From contig CALIBQ010000004.1 in the NCBI GenBank assembly GCA_938049385.1, forward strand, positions 1 to 64,000: a stretch of DNA of 64,000 nt, in the 5' to 3' direction. Numbering within the stretch: position 1 is the stretch's first letter; each line of letters starts with the position of its first letter. Origin of the DNA: an uncultured Anaerolineae bacterium. Its GTDB lineage: Bacteria > Chloroflexota > Anaerolineae > JACIWP01. The notes beneath the pieces were generated by a model. It saw only the letters and a program-made list of their open reading frames with translations. It did not search any database and was not told where the DNA came from. A program made the position numbers and the translations under genes. This document shows positions 50,795 to 60,550 of the stretch, piece by piece.

Positions 50795-52177
50795 ATGTCC
50801 CTTCTCAAACGCATCGAACAGCAGTCGCAACAGCAGAAAGCGGAAAGCACCACCTCCAAGCTGGAAGAACTGCGCGTTAAGCGCCAGCCGGTGCCCACCG
50901 CACCGGAAGCCCGGCTGTCCGACATCAAATCGCGCATCCAGGAGCGGCTGGTGGCGGAGCTGGACCCGCGCGCTGATATCTTCTCCAACACTGAGGAAGT
51001 GAAGCAGACTATCGAGGAGCTGTTCCAGTCCATCCTGGAACAGGAGAACATCGTCCTGAGCCGTACGGAGCGCACGCGGCTCTTCGACCAGATCGTGGAC
51101 GAAATCCTCGGCTACGGCCCGCTGGAGCCGCTCCTGGAAGACCCGACCATCACCGAAATCATGGTCAATGGACCCAAGCGGGTATACATCGAACGCAACG
51201 GCAAGATTCAGCGCACCAACATCGAGTTCGAGGACGAGGACCATCTGCGGCGCATCATTGACCGCATCGTGTCGCCCTTGGGCCGGCGCGTGGACGAAAG
51301 CTCCCCCATGGTCAACGCCCGCCTGCCCGACGGCTCACGCGTCAACGCCGTCATCCCACCCATTTCACTCGTCGGGCCGGCGCTGACCATCCGTAAGTTC
51401 GCCAAGACCCCCCTCCAGGTGGAGGACCTCATCCGCTTCGGCTCCATCACGCCTGAGGCGGTGGAATTCCTGCGCGCCTGCATCCTGGCGCGTCTCAACA
51501 TCATCATCTCCGGCGGCACCGGCTCCGGCAAAACCACCCTGCTGAATGTGCTCTCCGGCTTCATCCCCAATGATGAGCGCATCATCACCATTGAGGACGC
51601 CGCCGAGCTTCAACTGCGCCAGGAACATGTCGTCACGCTGGAGGCGCGTCCGCCCAACATCGAGGGCAAGGGACAAATCACCATTCGCGACTTGGTCATC
51701 AACAGCCTGCGCATGCGCCCCGACCGCATCATCGTGGGCGAGGTGCGCGGCGGCGAGGCGCTGGACATGCTCCAGGCCATGAACACGGGTCATGACGGCA
51801 GTCTGACGACCTGCCACTCCAACAGCCCGCGCGACACGCTGGCCCGCATCGAGACCATGTGTCTGATGGCCGGCATGGAGCTTCCCCTGCGCGCCATCCG
51901 CCAGCAAATCGCCTCCGCCATTGACCTCATCGTCCATCAGGAGCGCATGCGCGATGGCACACGCAAGGTCGTCAGCATCACCGAGGTGCAGGGCATGGAG
52001 GGTGACGTCATCGTCCTCTCCGACATCTTCACCTTCGAACAAACGGGCATCGAGGATGGTAAAATCATCGGCCGGCTGAAGCCCACCGGCATCCGGCCGA
52101 AATTCATGGATCGTATTGAGGCCGCTGGCATCAAACTGCCGCCGGATATCTTCGGCGTCTCAGTGCGCTTCCGCTAG
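50795..52177 (+). CDS. cpaF: Type II/IV secretion ATPase CpaF/TadA
   Basis: 460 residues, standard length. Walker A GGTGSGKT is at 240-247, followed by the Asp box [11 protein letters not shown], Walker B region [17 protein letters not shown] and His box [15 protein letters not shown]. It powers Flp pilus or Tad secretion. AGAGGGAG precedes the ATG, 18 bp after cpaE. Confidence 0.97.
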   Translation: MSLLKRIEQQSQQQKAESTTSKLEELRVKRQPVPTAPEARLSDIKSRIQERLVAELDPRADIFSNTEEVKQTIEELFQSILEQENIVLSRTERTRLFDQIVDEILGYGPLEPLLEDPTITEIMVNGPKRVYIERNGKIQRTNIEFEDEDHLRRIIDRIVSPLGRRVDESSPMVNARLPDGSRVNAVIPPISLVGPALTIRKFAKTPLQVEDLIRFGSITPEAVEFLRACILARLNIIISGGTGSGKTTLLNVLSGFIPNDERIITIEDAAELQLRQEHVVTLEARPPNIEGKGQITIRDLVINSLRMRPDRIIVGEVRGGEALDMLQAMNTGHDGSLTTCHSNSPRDTLARIETMCLMAGMELPLRAIRQQIASAIDLIVHQERMRDGTRKVVSITEVQGMEGDVIVLSDIFTFEQTGIEDGKIIGRLKPTGIRPKFMDRIEAAGIKLPPDIFGVSVRFR

Positions 52178-52209
52178 GCAGGCGGGCCAGCCGGCGCGGA
52201 GCAGGAACG

Positions 52210-53175
52210 ATGGACATGACGCTTTTGATTCCCATACTGGCAGGGCTGTCGGTAACCCTGATTGTGCTGGGCTTCGCCCTCGGCCGGCGCAGTGGGCCTT
52301 CCCTCGAGGAACGGCTCGACCGCTACGCCGTGCGCGAGGTCGAGCTGATGGAACAGCGCAAGAAGGGCAAGCTCACCGAGGAGGACAGCAGTATCGCCGG
52401 CCGGCTCAACCGCGTCATCGTCAAAAAAGAGTCGGCCGACAAGATCGCCGCGGAGCTGGCGCGCGCCGACCTGAAGCTGAAGGTCTCCGAATACATCCTC
52501 CTCAATATCGCCAGCATCATCTTCTTTGCCCTGCTGGGCCAGCTTATCTTCCGCTCCCCGCTTCTGGCGCTGGCATCGGGGGTGTTCGGGTATTTCGCAC
52601 CGCGGCTTTATGTAAAGCGCCGGCAATCCCAACGCCTGAACGCCTTCAACGACCAGCTTGGCGATGCCATTAACCTGCTGGCGAACTCTCTGCGCTCGGG
52701 CTACAGCTTGCTCCAGTCACTGGAGACCGTTTCCAAGGAAATGTCGCCGCCCCTCGCCACCGAATTCGCCCGCGTTGTCCAGGAAGTGGGGTTGGGCCTT
52801 TCGGTCGAACAGGCGCTGGCCAACATGCTCCGCCGTGTCCGCAGTGATGACCTCGACATGATGGTTACCGCCATCAATGTTCAGCACGAGGTCGGAGGAA
52901 ACCTGGCGGAAATTCTGGAAACTATCAGCTTCACCATTCGCGAGCGGGTGCGCATCAAGGGCGAAATACGCGTGTTGACGGCCCAGCAGATGCTGACCGC
53001 CTACATCATCAGCTTTCTGCCGGTGGGTCTGGGGTTGATCCTGTACGCCATCAACCACGAGTACATCGGCCTGCTCTTCAGTGAGCCGTGCGGGTGGATT
53101 ATGGTGGTGGTCGGCGTTATCATTATCTCTGCCGGCTACCTCGTCATCCGCAAAATCGTGGCCATTGAAGTGTAG
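52210..53175 (+). CDS. tadB: Tad platform protein TadB
   Basis: 321 residues with N-terminal helix, two central helices (ILLNIASIIFFALLG...LALASGVFGYFAPRLYV), a T2SSF/GspF helical domain (LGDAINLLANSLRSGYSLLQSLE) and two C-terminal helices. Inner-membrane platform partner of TadC. GAGCAGGA upstream of the ATG. Confidence 0.93.
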   Translation: MDMTLLIPILAGLSVTLIVLGFALGRRSGPSLEERLDRYAVREVELMEQRKKGKLTEEDSSIAGRLNRVIVKKESADKIAAELARADLKLKVSEYILLNIASIIFFALLGQLIFRSPLLALASGVFGYFAPRLYVKRRQSQRLNAFNDQLGDAINLLANSLRSGYSLLQSLETVSKEMSPPLATEFARVVQEVGLGLSVEQALANMLRRVRSDDLDMMVTAINVQHEVGGNLAEILETISFTIRERVRIKGEIRVLTAQQMLTAYIISFLPVGLGLILYAINHEYIGLLFSEPCGWIMVVVGVIIISAGYLVIRKIVAIEV

Positions 53176-53193
53176 GTCAGAGGAGGATATGTC

Positions 53194-54126
53194 ATGGCAG
53201 GGCTGTTGCCGCTCATCATCGCCATGGCCATCGGATTGAGCATTGTGCTCATCTTCATCGGCATCGCTATGCCGCGGCCGGCGGACCAGATTCAGGAGCG
53301 CTTGGTGGAGTACGGCGGCCGGCCGCTCACCCTGGAGGAAATCGAGCTTTCCCAGCCCTTCTCGGAGCGCATCATTAAGCCGCTGATACGCGGCATGGCC
53401 AACCTCGTACTGCGCCTGGCGCCATCGCGCAACGTGGAAGTGCTTCAGCGCAAGCTGGAGATGGCCGGCCGGCCCAACAACTGGTCGCCGGCGGAATTCA
53501 TGGGCGTGCGCGCCCTGGCCGGCGTCCTGCTCGGCGTCATGGGCTTCATGCTGATGACGTTAGCCAAGGCGGATATCGGGCCCAAGATGATGATCGGCCT
53601 GGCCATGGCCGGCCTCGGCTATTACCTCCCCACCGCCTGGCTGGGAAGCAGGATCAAACAGCGCCAGCAGAGCATCATCAAGGCCCTGCCCGATGCCTTG
53701 GACCTGCTGACCATCAGCGTGGAGGCCGGCCTCGGTTTCGACGCCGCGCTGGCCAAGGTTACCGAGAAGTGGGACAATGAGCTGACCCGCGAGTTCATGC
53801 GCGTCATCGCCGAAATGCGCGTCGGCAAAAAGCGCCGCGATGCCCTGCGAGATATGGCGGCACGCGTTGACGTGCCGGACGTCACCACCTTCGTGGCGGC
53901 TATCGTGCAGGCGGAGCAGTTGGGCGTCAGCATTGCCAAGGTCCTGCGCATCCAGTCGGAACAGATGCGCATCAAGCGCCGCCAGCGCGCCGAGGAGCTG
54001 GCCCGCAAAGCGCCGCTCAAGATGATGTTCCCGCTGGTATTCCTCATCTTTCCGGCCATCTGGATCGTGCTGATGGGGCCGGCCATTCTCATCGTCAAGA
54101 ACTCCGGCGTCATCGGCAACCTGTGA
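53194..54126 (+). CDS. tadC: Tad platform protein TadC
   Basis: 310 residues with the same layout as TadB: N-terminal helix, paired central helices, GspF-type domain (LPDALDLLTISVEAGLGFDAALAKV) and C-terminal helices ending FPAIWIVLMGPAILIV. It ends the recognisable tad set; no prepilin, prepilin peptidase, TadE/F pseudopilin or secretin gene is present here, so the pilin must be elsewhere. Confidence 0.93.
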   Translation: MAGLLPLIIAMAIGLSIVLIFIGIAMPRPADQIQERLVEYGGRPLTLEEIELSQPFSERIIKPLIRGMANLVLRLAPSRNVEVLQRKLEMAGRPNNWSPAEFMGVRALAGVLLGVMGFMLMTLAKADIGPKMMIGLAMAGLGYYLPTAWLGSRIKQRQQSIIKALPDALDLLTISVEAGLGFDAALAKVTEKWDNELTREFMRVIAEMRVGKKRRDALRDMAARVDVPDVTTFVAAIVQAEQLGVSIAKVLRIQSEQMRIKRRQRAEELARKAPLKMMFPLVFLIFPAIWIVLMGPAILIVKNSGVIGNL

Positions 54127-54145
54127 CGCCGGCGGAGCGGTTTCC

Positions 54146-54919
54146 TTGGACGAAATGGATCAGCCCAACAGGCCTGCCCACCATCTCTTCTCCAGCGTGC
54201 GGCAGGCCCTGCTGGACTGGCTCTTCCCCATCCACTGCGTGGGCTGTCGTGCCCCTGGCGCCGCCATCTGCCCGGCCTGCGCGGCGACCATCCGCTACCC
54301 TACCCAGGGGTTCTGCTCCTCCTGCGGCCGGCCGGCGGCCCTATCCCGTCCTGGAGAAATCTGCCGCCGCTGTCTCGCTGGTTTGCCGGCGCTGGATGCG
54401 AATTATGCCGCCGCCTTCGCCGCCGGCGTCCTGCGCCAGGCCATCCATCAGTTCAAATACGCCGGCCAATCCCATCTGGCCGGCCCGCTGACCGACATCC
54501 TGCTGGCCTGGTGGCGCGCATTCGCCTTCCCCGTCGACCTGGTCATCCCCGTCCCGCTCCATCCCCTTCGGGAGCGCGAGCGCGGCTACAATCAGGCGCT
54601 TTTGCTGTCGCGCCGCTTCAGCGCCGGCGCCGGCCTGCCCCACAGCGCACACGCGCTTCAGCGTCACCGTCCCACCCGTCCGCAGGTCGGGCTGAACGCC
54701 CACCAGCGGCGCGAGAATGTCGCCGGCGCCTTCTCCTGCGTCGCACCTGACCTTGTGGCCGGCAAACGCATCCTGCTGATAGACGACGTGACTACCACCG
54801 GCGCGACCCTTTGCGCCGCGGCCGATGCACTGCGGCAGGCCGGCGCGCATGCCGTCACCGCCCTCACCATCGCCCGCCCAATGCCTGGGTTGACAAACTC
54901 CGAGTTTCATGGTATATAG
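54146..54919 (+). CDS. comF: ComF-family phosphoribosyltransferase-like protein
   Basis: 257 residues. Cysteine pairs (CVGC, CPAC, CSSCGRP, CRRC) form the N-terminal zinc region and ILLIDDVTTTGAT is the PRPP-binding loop of a type I phosphoribosyltransferase. ComF proteins assist DNA uptake in competent bacteria. The start may be TTG 54146 (GGAG about ten bases upstream) or ATG 54155. The argG promoter lies inside its 3' end. Confidence 0.88.
   Translation: MDEMDQPNRPAHHLFSSVRQALLDWLFPIHCVGCRAPGAAICPACAATIRYPTQGFCSSCGRPAALSRPGEICRRCLAGLPALDANYAAAFAAGVLRQAIHQFKYAGQSHLAGPLTDILLAWWRAFAFPVDLVIPVPLHPLRERERGYNQALLLSRRFSAGAGLPHSAHALQRHRPTRPQVGLNAHQRRENVAGAFSCVAPDLVAGKRILLIDDVTTTGATLCAAADALRQAGAHAVTALTIARPMPGLTNSEFHGI
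54890..54918 (+). promoter_or_regulatory. Promoter of the argG leader (TTGACA-N17-TATATA)
   Basis: Perfect TTGACA (54890-54895) and TATATA (54913-54918), 17 bp apart, embedded in the last codons of the comF-like gene. Transcription begins near 54925. Confidence 0.75.
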
Positions 54920-54924
54920 CATGT

Positions 54925-55108
54925 TGGACGGGGACGTCTGGCCTCAGAGTCGAGCAATCATTCCTCTGGAGTTTGGTATGCAGTTGTGTTTTACCCGCGC
55001 GCGACGAAACCGATTTCGCCGGCCAGACCACCCGTCTGGGTAAATCGCGCGCGAGCATATCGTACGGCGCAGTGCCCCTCACCCAGCACGGGTGAGGGGT
55101 TTTATTTT
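54925..55108 (+). ncRNA. Structured leader RNA ending in an intrinsic terminator, upstream of argG
   Basis: About 185 nt between the promoter and a terminator. TTTACCC (54990-54996) can pair with GGGTAAA (55038-55044), and the adjoining GCGCGCGA (54997-55004) with TCGCGCGC (55045-55052). These pairings cross, so they form a pseudoknot or alternative states. CGAAA/TTTCG (55005-55018) is a hairpin between them. GTCTGGCC (54936-54943) can pair with GGCCAGAC (55021-55028), competing with the CCAGAC/GTCTGG hairpin (55023-55039). Such mutually exclusive pairing before a terminator is typical of riboswitches and attenuators. No T-box motif is seen. It could also be a free small RNA. Confidence 0.6.
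55075..55108 (+). terminator. Intrinsic terminator before argG
   Basis: CCCCTCACCC (55075-55084) pairs with GGGTGAGGGG (55090-55099) around AGCAC, followed directly by TTTTATTTT. It is 45 bp before argG and downstream of the leader promoter, so some read-through is needed to express argG. Confidence 0.88.
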
Positions 55109-55152
55109 ACCCACCGTTCAGAATCCGGTAGGAAGGAGGCTCAGCATTACGT

Positions 55153-56415
<1,263 letters not shown>

Positions 56416-56435
56416 CGCTTTCAGGAGATACCACC

Positions 56436-57830
56436 ATGAGCAAAATGTGGGGAGGACGATTCCGCGGCGCGCTGGACCCGCTGATGGCACGCCTGAACCG
56501 CTCCGTGGACTTCGACCGCCGGCTGTGGCACGCCGACATCCGCGGCAGTCAAGCCTATGCCCAGGCTCTGGCAAAGGCCGGCATCATTACCCCGGATGAG
56601 GCGCGCCTGCTGGAGGAAGGGCTTGAGAAGGTGCGGCAGGAGTTCGACGCCGGCCAGTTCCAGTTCCTGGACTCCGACGAGGATATCCATACCGCCGTGG
56701 AGCGCCGGCTCAAGGAACTCATCGGCGACACCGCCGGCAAACTGCACACCGGCCGGAGCCGCAATGACCAGGTCGCCACCGATATGCGCCTCTTCGTGCT
56801 GGATGCCGCGGTGGAGCTCGATTCTGCGCTGGCCGGCCTGCAGGCCGCGCTCGTCGAACGGGCAGAGGAAGCCCTCGATATCATCATGCCGGGTTACACC
56901 CATCTCCAGCGCGCCCAGCCGGTCACCCTCGCCCACTGGCTCCTGGCCTACTTCTGGATGTTCGAACGCGACCATGAGCGCTTAATGGACCTGCGCCGGC
57001 GCACCGCCGTCCTGCCCTTAGGGAGCGGTGCGCTGGCCGGCCATCCCTTCGGCATTGACCGCCAGTACCTGGCCGAACTGCTGGGATTCGACGCCGTCGC
57101 CCCCAACAGCATGGACGCCGTGGCGGACAGAGATTTCGCCGCCGAACTGCTCTTCTGGGGGGCAATGACGCAGGTACATATGAGCCGGCTGGCCGAGGAC
57201 CTCATCATCTGGTGCACGGCAGAATTCGGCTTCGTGCGCCTGAGCGACGCCTATTCCACCGGCTCCAGCCTCATGCCGCAGAAGCGCAATCCCGATTCGC
57301 TGGAGCTGATACGCGGCAAGAGCGGGCGCGTCCTTGGTAACCTCACGGCGCTCCTGACCGTGCTCAAGGGACTGCCGATGACCTACAACAAGGACATGCA
57401 GGAGGACAAGGAACCGCTTTTTGATACGATTGACACGGTGCGCGACTGCCTTCGGCTGGCCGCCGGCGTGGTGCGCACCATGACCTTTGACGCGGACGCC
57501 ATGCGGCGCGCCTGCGGTGAGGAACTGCTGGCGACCGACCTGGCTGACTACCTGGTGCGCAAAGGGGTGCCCTTCCGCACCGCCCATGAGCTGGTCGGGC
57601 GGGCGGTGCAGAGGGCGGAGGAGCTGGGAGTTACCCTGCGCCGGCTTCCCCTCCACGAGTACCGGGCGATCTCGCCGGCCTTCGAGGCCGACCTGTACGA
57701 CGCGCTCTCGCTGGAAGCCAGCGTCGCGGCGCGGAATACGGAGGGTGGCACGGCGTCGGAAGCGGTGCGCCGGCAGTTGGAGGAAGCGCGCCGCCGGCTG
57801 GCCGGCCGCGCCGGCCCAACGACATGGTGA
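56436..57830 (+). CDS. argH: Argininosuccinate lyase
   Basis: 464 residues. The fumarase/lyase-superfamily signature GSSLMPQKRNPD with the catalytic serine loop is present, as are HTGRSRNDQVATD and GYTHLQRAQPV. It splits argininosuccinate into arginine and fumarate. TTCAGGAG precedes the ATG. Cotranscribed with argG. Confidence 0.98.
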   Translation: MSKMWGGRFRGALDPLMARLNRSVDFDRRLWHADIRGSQAYAQALAKAGIITPDEARLLEEGLEKVRQEFDAGQFQFLDSDEDIHTAVERRLKELIGDTAGKLHTGRSRNDQVATDMRLFVLDAAVELDSALAGLQAALVERAEEALDIIMPGYTHLQRAQPVTLAHWLLAYFWMFERDHERLMDLRRRTAVLPLGSGALAGHPFGIDRQYLAELLGFDAVAPNSMDAVADRDFAAELLFWGAMTQVHMSRLAEDLIIWCTAEFGFVRLSDAYSTGSSLMPQKRNPDSLELIRGKSGRVLGNLTALLTVLKGLPMTYNKDMQEDKEPLFDTIDTVRDCLRLAAGVVRTMTFDADAMRRACGEELLATDLADYLVRKGVPFRTAHELVGRAVQRAEELGVTLRRLPLHEYRAISPAFEADLYDALSLEASVAARNTEGGTASEAVRRQLEEARRRLAGRAGPTTW

Positions 57831-57848
57831 CGGTCACTTGGACCCAGT

Positions 57849-57925
57849 CCCCCTCCCTGCTTGCGGGGAGGGGCTAGGGGTGAGGCTTCCCCTCCCTGCC
57901 TGCGGGGAGGGGGTAGGGGTGGGGC
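57849..57925. repeat. Tandem pair of REP-like GC-rich units
   Basis: Two units in direct repeat, each CCCCTCCCTGC-TGCGGGGAGGGG-TAGGGGTG-GGC, about 38 bp apart. Each arm pair can fold (CCTCCC/GGGAGG). A similar unit lies at 58281-58325. They belong to the same loose class as 27311-27403. Confidence 0.65.
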
Positions 57926-57941
57926 ATCCCTCCGCCGGAGA

Positions 57942-58100
57942 GCGTTGAAAAAGCCTGGCAGTTGAAACTGCGGTTATGCCTGCGAAGTCGGCCGGCACCG
58001 ACTTCGCGAAGCCTGCGCAGGCAGGCTTCGCAGTTGCTGCCGTGGCTTCAGCCGCCAGGCCGCTCTTCCACAGATTGTATGTTTGGACTCTTTCAACACC
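57942..58100. mobile_element. MITE-like element, copy D (159 bp)
   Basis: Ends GCGTTGAAAAAG and CTCTTTCAACACC are imperfect inverted repeats. Inside are GGCAGTTGAAACTGCGG, GCGAAGTCGGCCGGC and the nested GCGAAGCCTGC/GCAGGCTTCGC, ending GGCTTCAGCCGCCAGGC. It has no coding capacity. It stops 13 bp before the -35 box of the tRNA promoter. Confidence 0.7.
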
Positions 58101-58113
58101 ACCCGCCGAAAAT

Positions 58114-58142
58114 TTGACGATCGGGATAATTTTGGTTACAAT
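58114..58142 (+). promoter_or_regulatory. Promoter of tRNA-Glu (TTGACG-N17-TACAAT)
   Basis: TTGACG (58114-58119) and TACAAT (58137-58142), spacer 17 bp, 20 bp before the mature tRNA 5' end. Confidence 0.8.
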
Positions 58143-58161
58143 ACTGACTGCAATGATGCAT

Positions 58162-58234
58162 GCCCCCATCGTCTAGTGGCCTAGGACACAGCCCTTTCAA
58201 GGCTGCGACAGGGATTCGAATTCCCTTGGGGGCA
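58162..58234 (+). tRNA. tRNA-Glu (anticodon UUC)
   Basis: 73 nt. Acceptor GCCCCCA pairs with TGGGGGC, with discriminator A at 58234. D arm GTC...GAC, anticodon stem CAGCC/GGCTG with loop CTTTCAA (anticodon TTC), T arm AGGGA-TTCGAAT-TCCCT. CCA is not encoded. Confidence 0.97.
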
Positions 58235-58241
58235 CAGAAAC

Positions 58242-58275
58242 GGGCGTGGCATGTCTGCCACGCCCTTGTTTCTTT
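58242..58275 (+). terminator. Intrinsic terminator of the tRNA-Glu transcript
   Basis: GGGCGTGGCA and TGCCACGCCC form a perfect 10-bp stem with a TGTC loop, followed by TTGTTTCTTTTT. Confidence 0.92.
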
Positions 58276-58328
58276 TTATTCCACCCTTTCCCTGCATGCG
58301 GGGAAGGGGCCGGAGGATGGGGTTTCTC

Positions 58329-59534
58329 CTAAATCACCAGCTTCTCGGCGCTCGGCCGGCCGGCCCCCTCCGCAAAGCGCGTGTAGCGGAACGGGCACTC
58401 CTCCACCTTCATGCGCCCCAGCATCATATCCACCACCATGCGGCTCCCCTCCGGCGATCCCATCACGCCGTGGCCGCTGTAGCCCAGGTTGAAGTGCAGG
58501 CCGGCGATCTCCGGGTGCGGCCCCAAAATGGGCTTGGAATCGGGCGTGATGGTGTACTGGCCGGCGCTGATGTACACATTATCCCGCGTCAGCCGCGCGA
58601 TTACCTGCTCCCAGAACGGTGCCAACTGCTTCACCTGATTCAGCACGATGGCGGCGAACTCCCAATCCACCGGCACCGAGTCCATCGGCGGCGTCGGGTC
58701 CTCGTCAATGGCCCAGCCTAGCGCCGCTCCCCCCACCTCCGGCCGCCAATAGGCGCCGCTGTTGATGTCAATGGTCATGGGTGCGTCCTGCGGGATAAGG
58801 TCGTCGTGGCCGATGACCGCCTTCTGCCGGCGCACGATGAGCAGGGGCAGTTCCACGCCGGCCATGCGCGCCACCACCCCGGAGAAGGGGCCGGCGGCAA
58901 TCACTACATTACGCGTCGAGATCAGCCCGCGGCTTGTCTGCACACCCTTGATCCCCTGCCCGTCCATCACAAAGCCCGTCGCTTCCGTCCGCAGGAGAAA
59001 TATCGCCGAACTGCCTTTCGCAAAGCCGTAGGTCAGTTCATGCGCGGAGAGCCAGCCGTCGCGCGCCCGATACGTGGCGGCAGTGACATCCTCGGAGACC
59101 CAGGGATAGTGCTTGCGCACCTCCCTCTCGTCCCACAGCTCCACGTCATCCAGGCCGGCCTGGCGGTAGCGCTCTACCAGCCGGCGCAGGGTCACCAGCC
59201 CATCGGGCCGATTGGTCAGGAAGAGATAGCCCTGCTGATGCAGGCTGATATCATACCCTGGGATGCCGATGTGCTCGGCAAAGTGCTCGAAGACCTCAAT
59301 GCTGGCCTTCATCATGGCCACATTCTCTGGCTCCGTGAACTGGGCACGGAAACACTCCTCGGAGGCAGTAGTGGTGAGCGTTGCCAGCCCGTCGCGCTTC
59401 TCGACCACCAAGGTCTTGAGGCCGGCGCGCGAGGCATAGAACGCCGTCGCCGCCCCCAGAATCCCACCGCCGATGATCACCACATCCGCCGTGCGCGGCA
59501 CATCCTCTTCACTCGGAATGATAATGCGGCCCAT
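58329..59534 (-). CDS. FAD-dependent oxidoreductase, DAO/sarcosine-oxidase-beta-like
   Basis: 401 residues. The dinucleotide-binding motif VVIIGGGILGAATAFYASRAGLKTLVVEK region lies at about 18-46; TPDSKPILGPHPEIAGLHFNLGYSGHG near the C-terminus is typical of the DAO family. Homologues oxidise N-methyl or amino groups of amino acids such as sarcosine, proline or hydroxyproline. The substrate cannot be assigned. GGGGAGGG precedes the ATG. Confidence 0.85.
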   Translation of the reverse strand: MGRIIIPSEEDVPRTADVVIIGGGILGAATAFYASRAGLKTLVVEKRDGLATLTTTASEECFRAQFTEPENVAMMKASIEVFEHFAEHIGIPGYDISLHQQGYLFLTNRPDGLVTLRRLVERYRQAGLDDVELWDEREVRKHYPWVSEDVTAATYRARDGWLSAHELTYGFAKGSSAIFLLRTEATGFVMDGQGIKGVQTSRGLISTRNVVIAAGPFSGVVARMAGVELPLLIVRRQKAVIGHDDLIPQDAPMTIDINSGAYWRPEVGGAALGWAIDEDPTPPMDSVPVDWEFAAIVLNQVKQLAPFWEQVIARLTRDNVYISAGQYTITPDSKPILGPHPEIAGLHFNLGYSGHGVMGSPEGSRMVVDMMLGRMKVEECPFRYTRFAEGAGRPSAEKLVI

Positions 59535-59576
59535 CGTACCCTCCCCTGGATTGCGCTTCCTCGCGAAATGAGCGGA

Positions 59577-60275
59577 TCATTCCGCTACCAACAGCCTTCC
59601 GCACTGCGAACAGTAGACCAGCTCATCGGTATCGCGTGCCCGCTGGACCTCCGCCACTGGCAGGCGAATGCCGCAGGCCTGACAGATGCCGTTCTGAAGT
59701 CGGGCCAATGGATTGGCCTTTCGCTTGCACAGCTCATCGTACAACTGGAGATACTCCGGCTCCAGCATGGAAGCCCAATCCTCCCGCCGGCGCTCCAGCT
59801 TCCCCAGCCGGCGCCCCAACTGGTCCAGCTCCTGCGCCATCGCCTCCTGTGACGCCTTCCACTCATGCTCCACAGACTGCAGGTGCTCCTGCGCCCGTTG
59901 ATAGTCCTTGCGCGCCTCTTCCAGCGCTTCCATCACTTCCAGCAGGGACTCCTGGAGCCGGCTGGATCGCCGCGACAGATAGGTCACTTCCTCCTGCAGG
60001 CCCTGCAGTTCCTTAGGATGGCGCCCCTGCCCTTCGTACAGGGCCTTCTCAGAGGCGGCCAGCTTCTCCGAGACCTGCGCCAGCTCATCATCTAACTCGG
60101 ACTGCTGTTGCTGGGCGCGCTTCAGCCGGCGTTCAGCCTCCGCAAGCTGTTCGCGTGCTTCCATCACCTGCCGGCTGACCCCCAGCTTGGACTGCAGTTC
60201 CGCCATAGCCTGCCGCAGGCTCTGAAGCTCCTGGTCCATCTCGAACAAGCGCCATAACAACTGAGCAGGCTTCAT
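59577..60275 (-). CDS. Coiled-coil protein with C4 zinc ribbon (DUF164/CdsZ-like)
   Basis: 232 residues. Residues 10-180 form a long coiled coil rich in Glu, Gln and Arg. The C-terminus has two Cys pairs, CQACGIRLP and CSQCGRLL, forming a zinc ribbon. This family is widespread and poorly characterised; CdsZ has been linked to secretion and RNA-related roles. GGAGGAG precedes the ATG. A strong promoter plus terminator lies upstream, so expression may depend on read-through. Confidence 0.88.
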   Translation of the reverse strand: MKPAQLLWRLFEMDQELQSLRQAMAELQSKLGVSRQVMEAREQLAEAERRLKRAQQQQSELDDELAQVSEKLAASEKALYEGQGRHPKELQGLQEEVTYLSRRSSRLQESLLEVMEALEEARKDYQRAQEHLQSVEHEWKASQEAMAQELDQLGRRLGKLERRREDWASMLEPEYLQLYDELCKRKANPLARLQNGICQACGIRLPVAEVQRARDTDELVYCSQCGRLLVAE

Positions 60276-60334
60276 CTGGCTCCTCCAACGCAGTGGCTTC
60301 CCGGCCTAGGCCGCAGGCATTCGGCCGGCACCGG

Positions 60335-60497
60335 GCAAAAAGAAAGCGTCCGACGCACAAGATTGCGTCGGACGCCAACACGCGAAAGCGGGGACGGGCA
60401 CGCAGTACAGCGCCCCTCCATGAACACATTACCATCCAGTGTCCATTCGTCGGGAAAGACCCCTGCCATCCGCCCAAACCCCTGCGGGATTCACGGT
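60335..60497 (-). ncRNA. Candidate structured small RNA, about 160 nt
   Basis: Transcription from the promoter at 60504-60532 would start near 60497 and end at a perfect terminator: GCGTCCGACGCA pairs with TGCGTCGGACGC (60346-60375), followed by TTTCTTTTT. No reading frame of note lies inside. Long-range pairing is possible: GGGG-TTT-GGGC near the 5' end with GCCC-GT-CCCC near the 3' end, CGTGAA with TTCGCG outside that, and an apical ATGGACAC/GTGTTCAT stem. The rod-like shape recalls 6S RNA, but I cannot confirm this. Alternatively it is an attenuated leader for the zinc-ribbon gene 60 bp downstream. Confidence 0.6.
60346..60375 (-). terminator. Intrinsic terminator of the candidate small RNA
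   Basis: A 12-bp perfect stem with a 6-base loop, followed on the minus strand by a T-rich tract (60336-60345). Confidence 0.88.
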
Positions 60498-60503
60498 AAA
60501 CAT

Positions 60504-60532
60504 ATTATAGCACGGGCACTGAGGCGTTTCAA
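60504..60532 (-). promoter_or_regulatory. Promoter of the candidate small RNA (TTGAAA-N17-TATAAT)
   Basis: Minus-strand TTGAAA (60527-60532) and a perfect TATAAT (60504-60509) with a 17-bp spacer. Confidence 0.8.
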
Positions 60533-60550
60533 GTTTCCCACATCCCCATT

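Noticed and set aside
54920-55152. T-box riboswitch before argG
   Set aside because: No AGGGTGG-ACCGCG antiterminator sequence and no specifier stem could be found.
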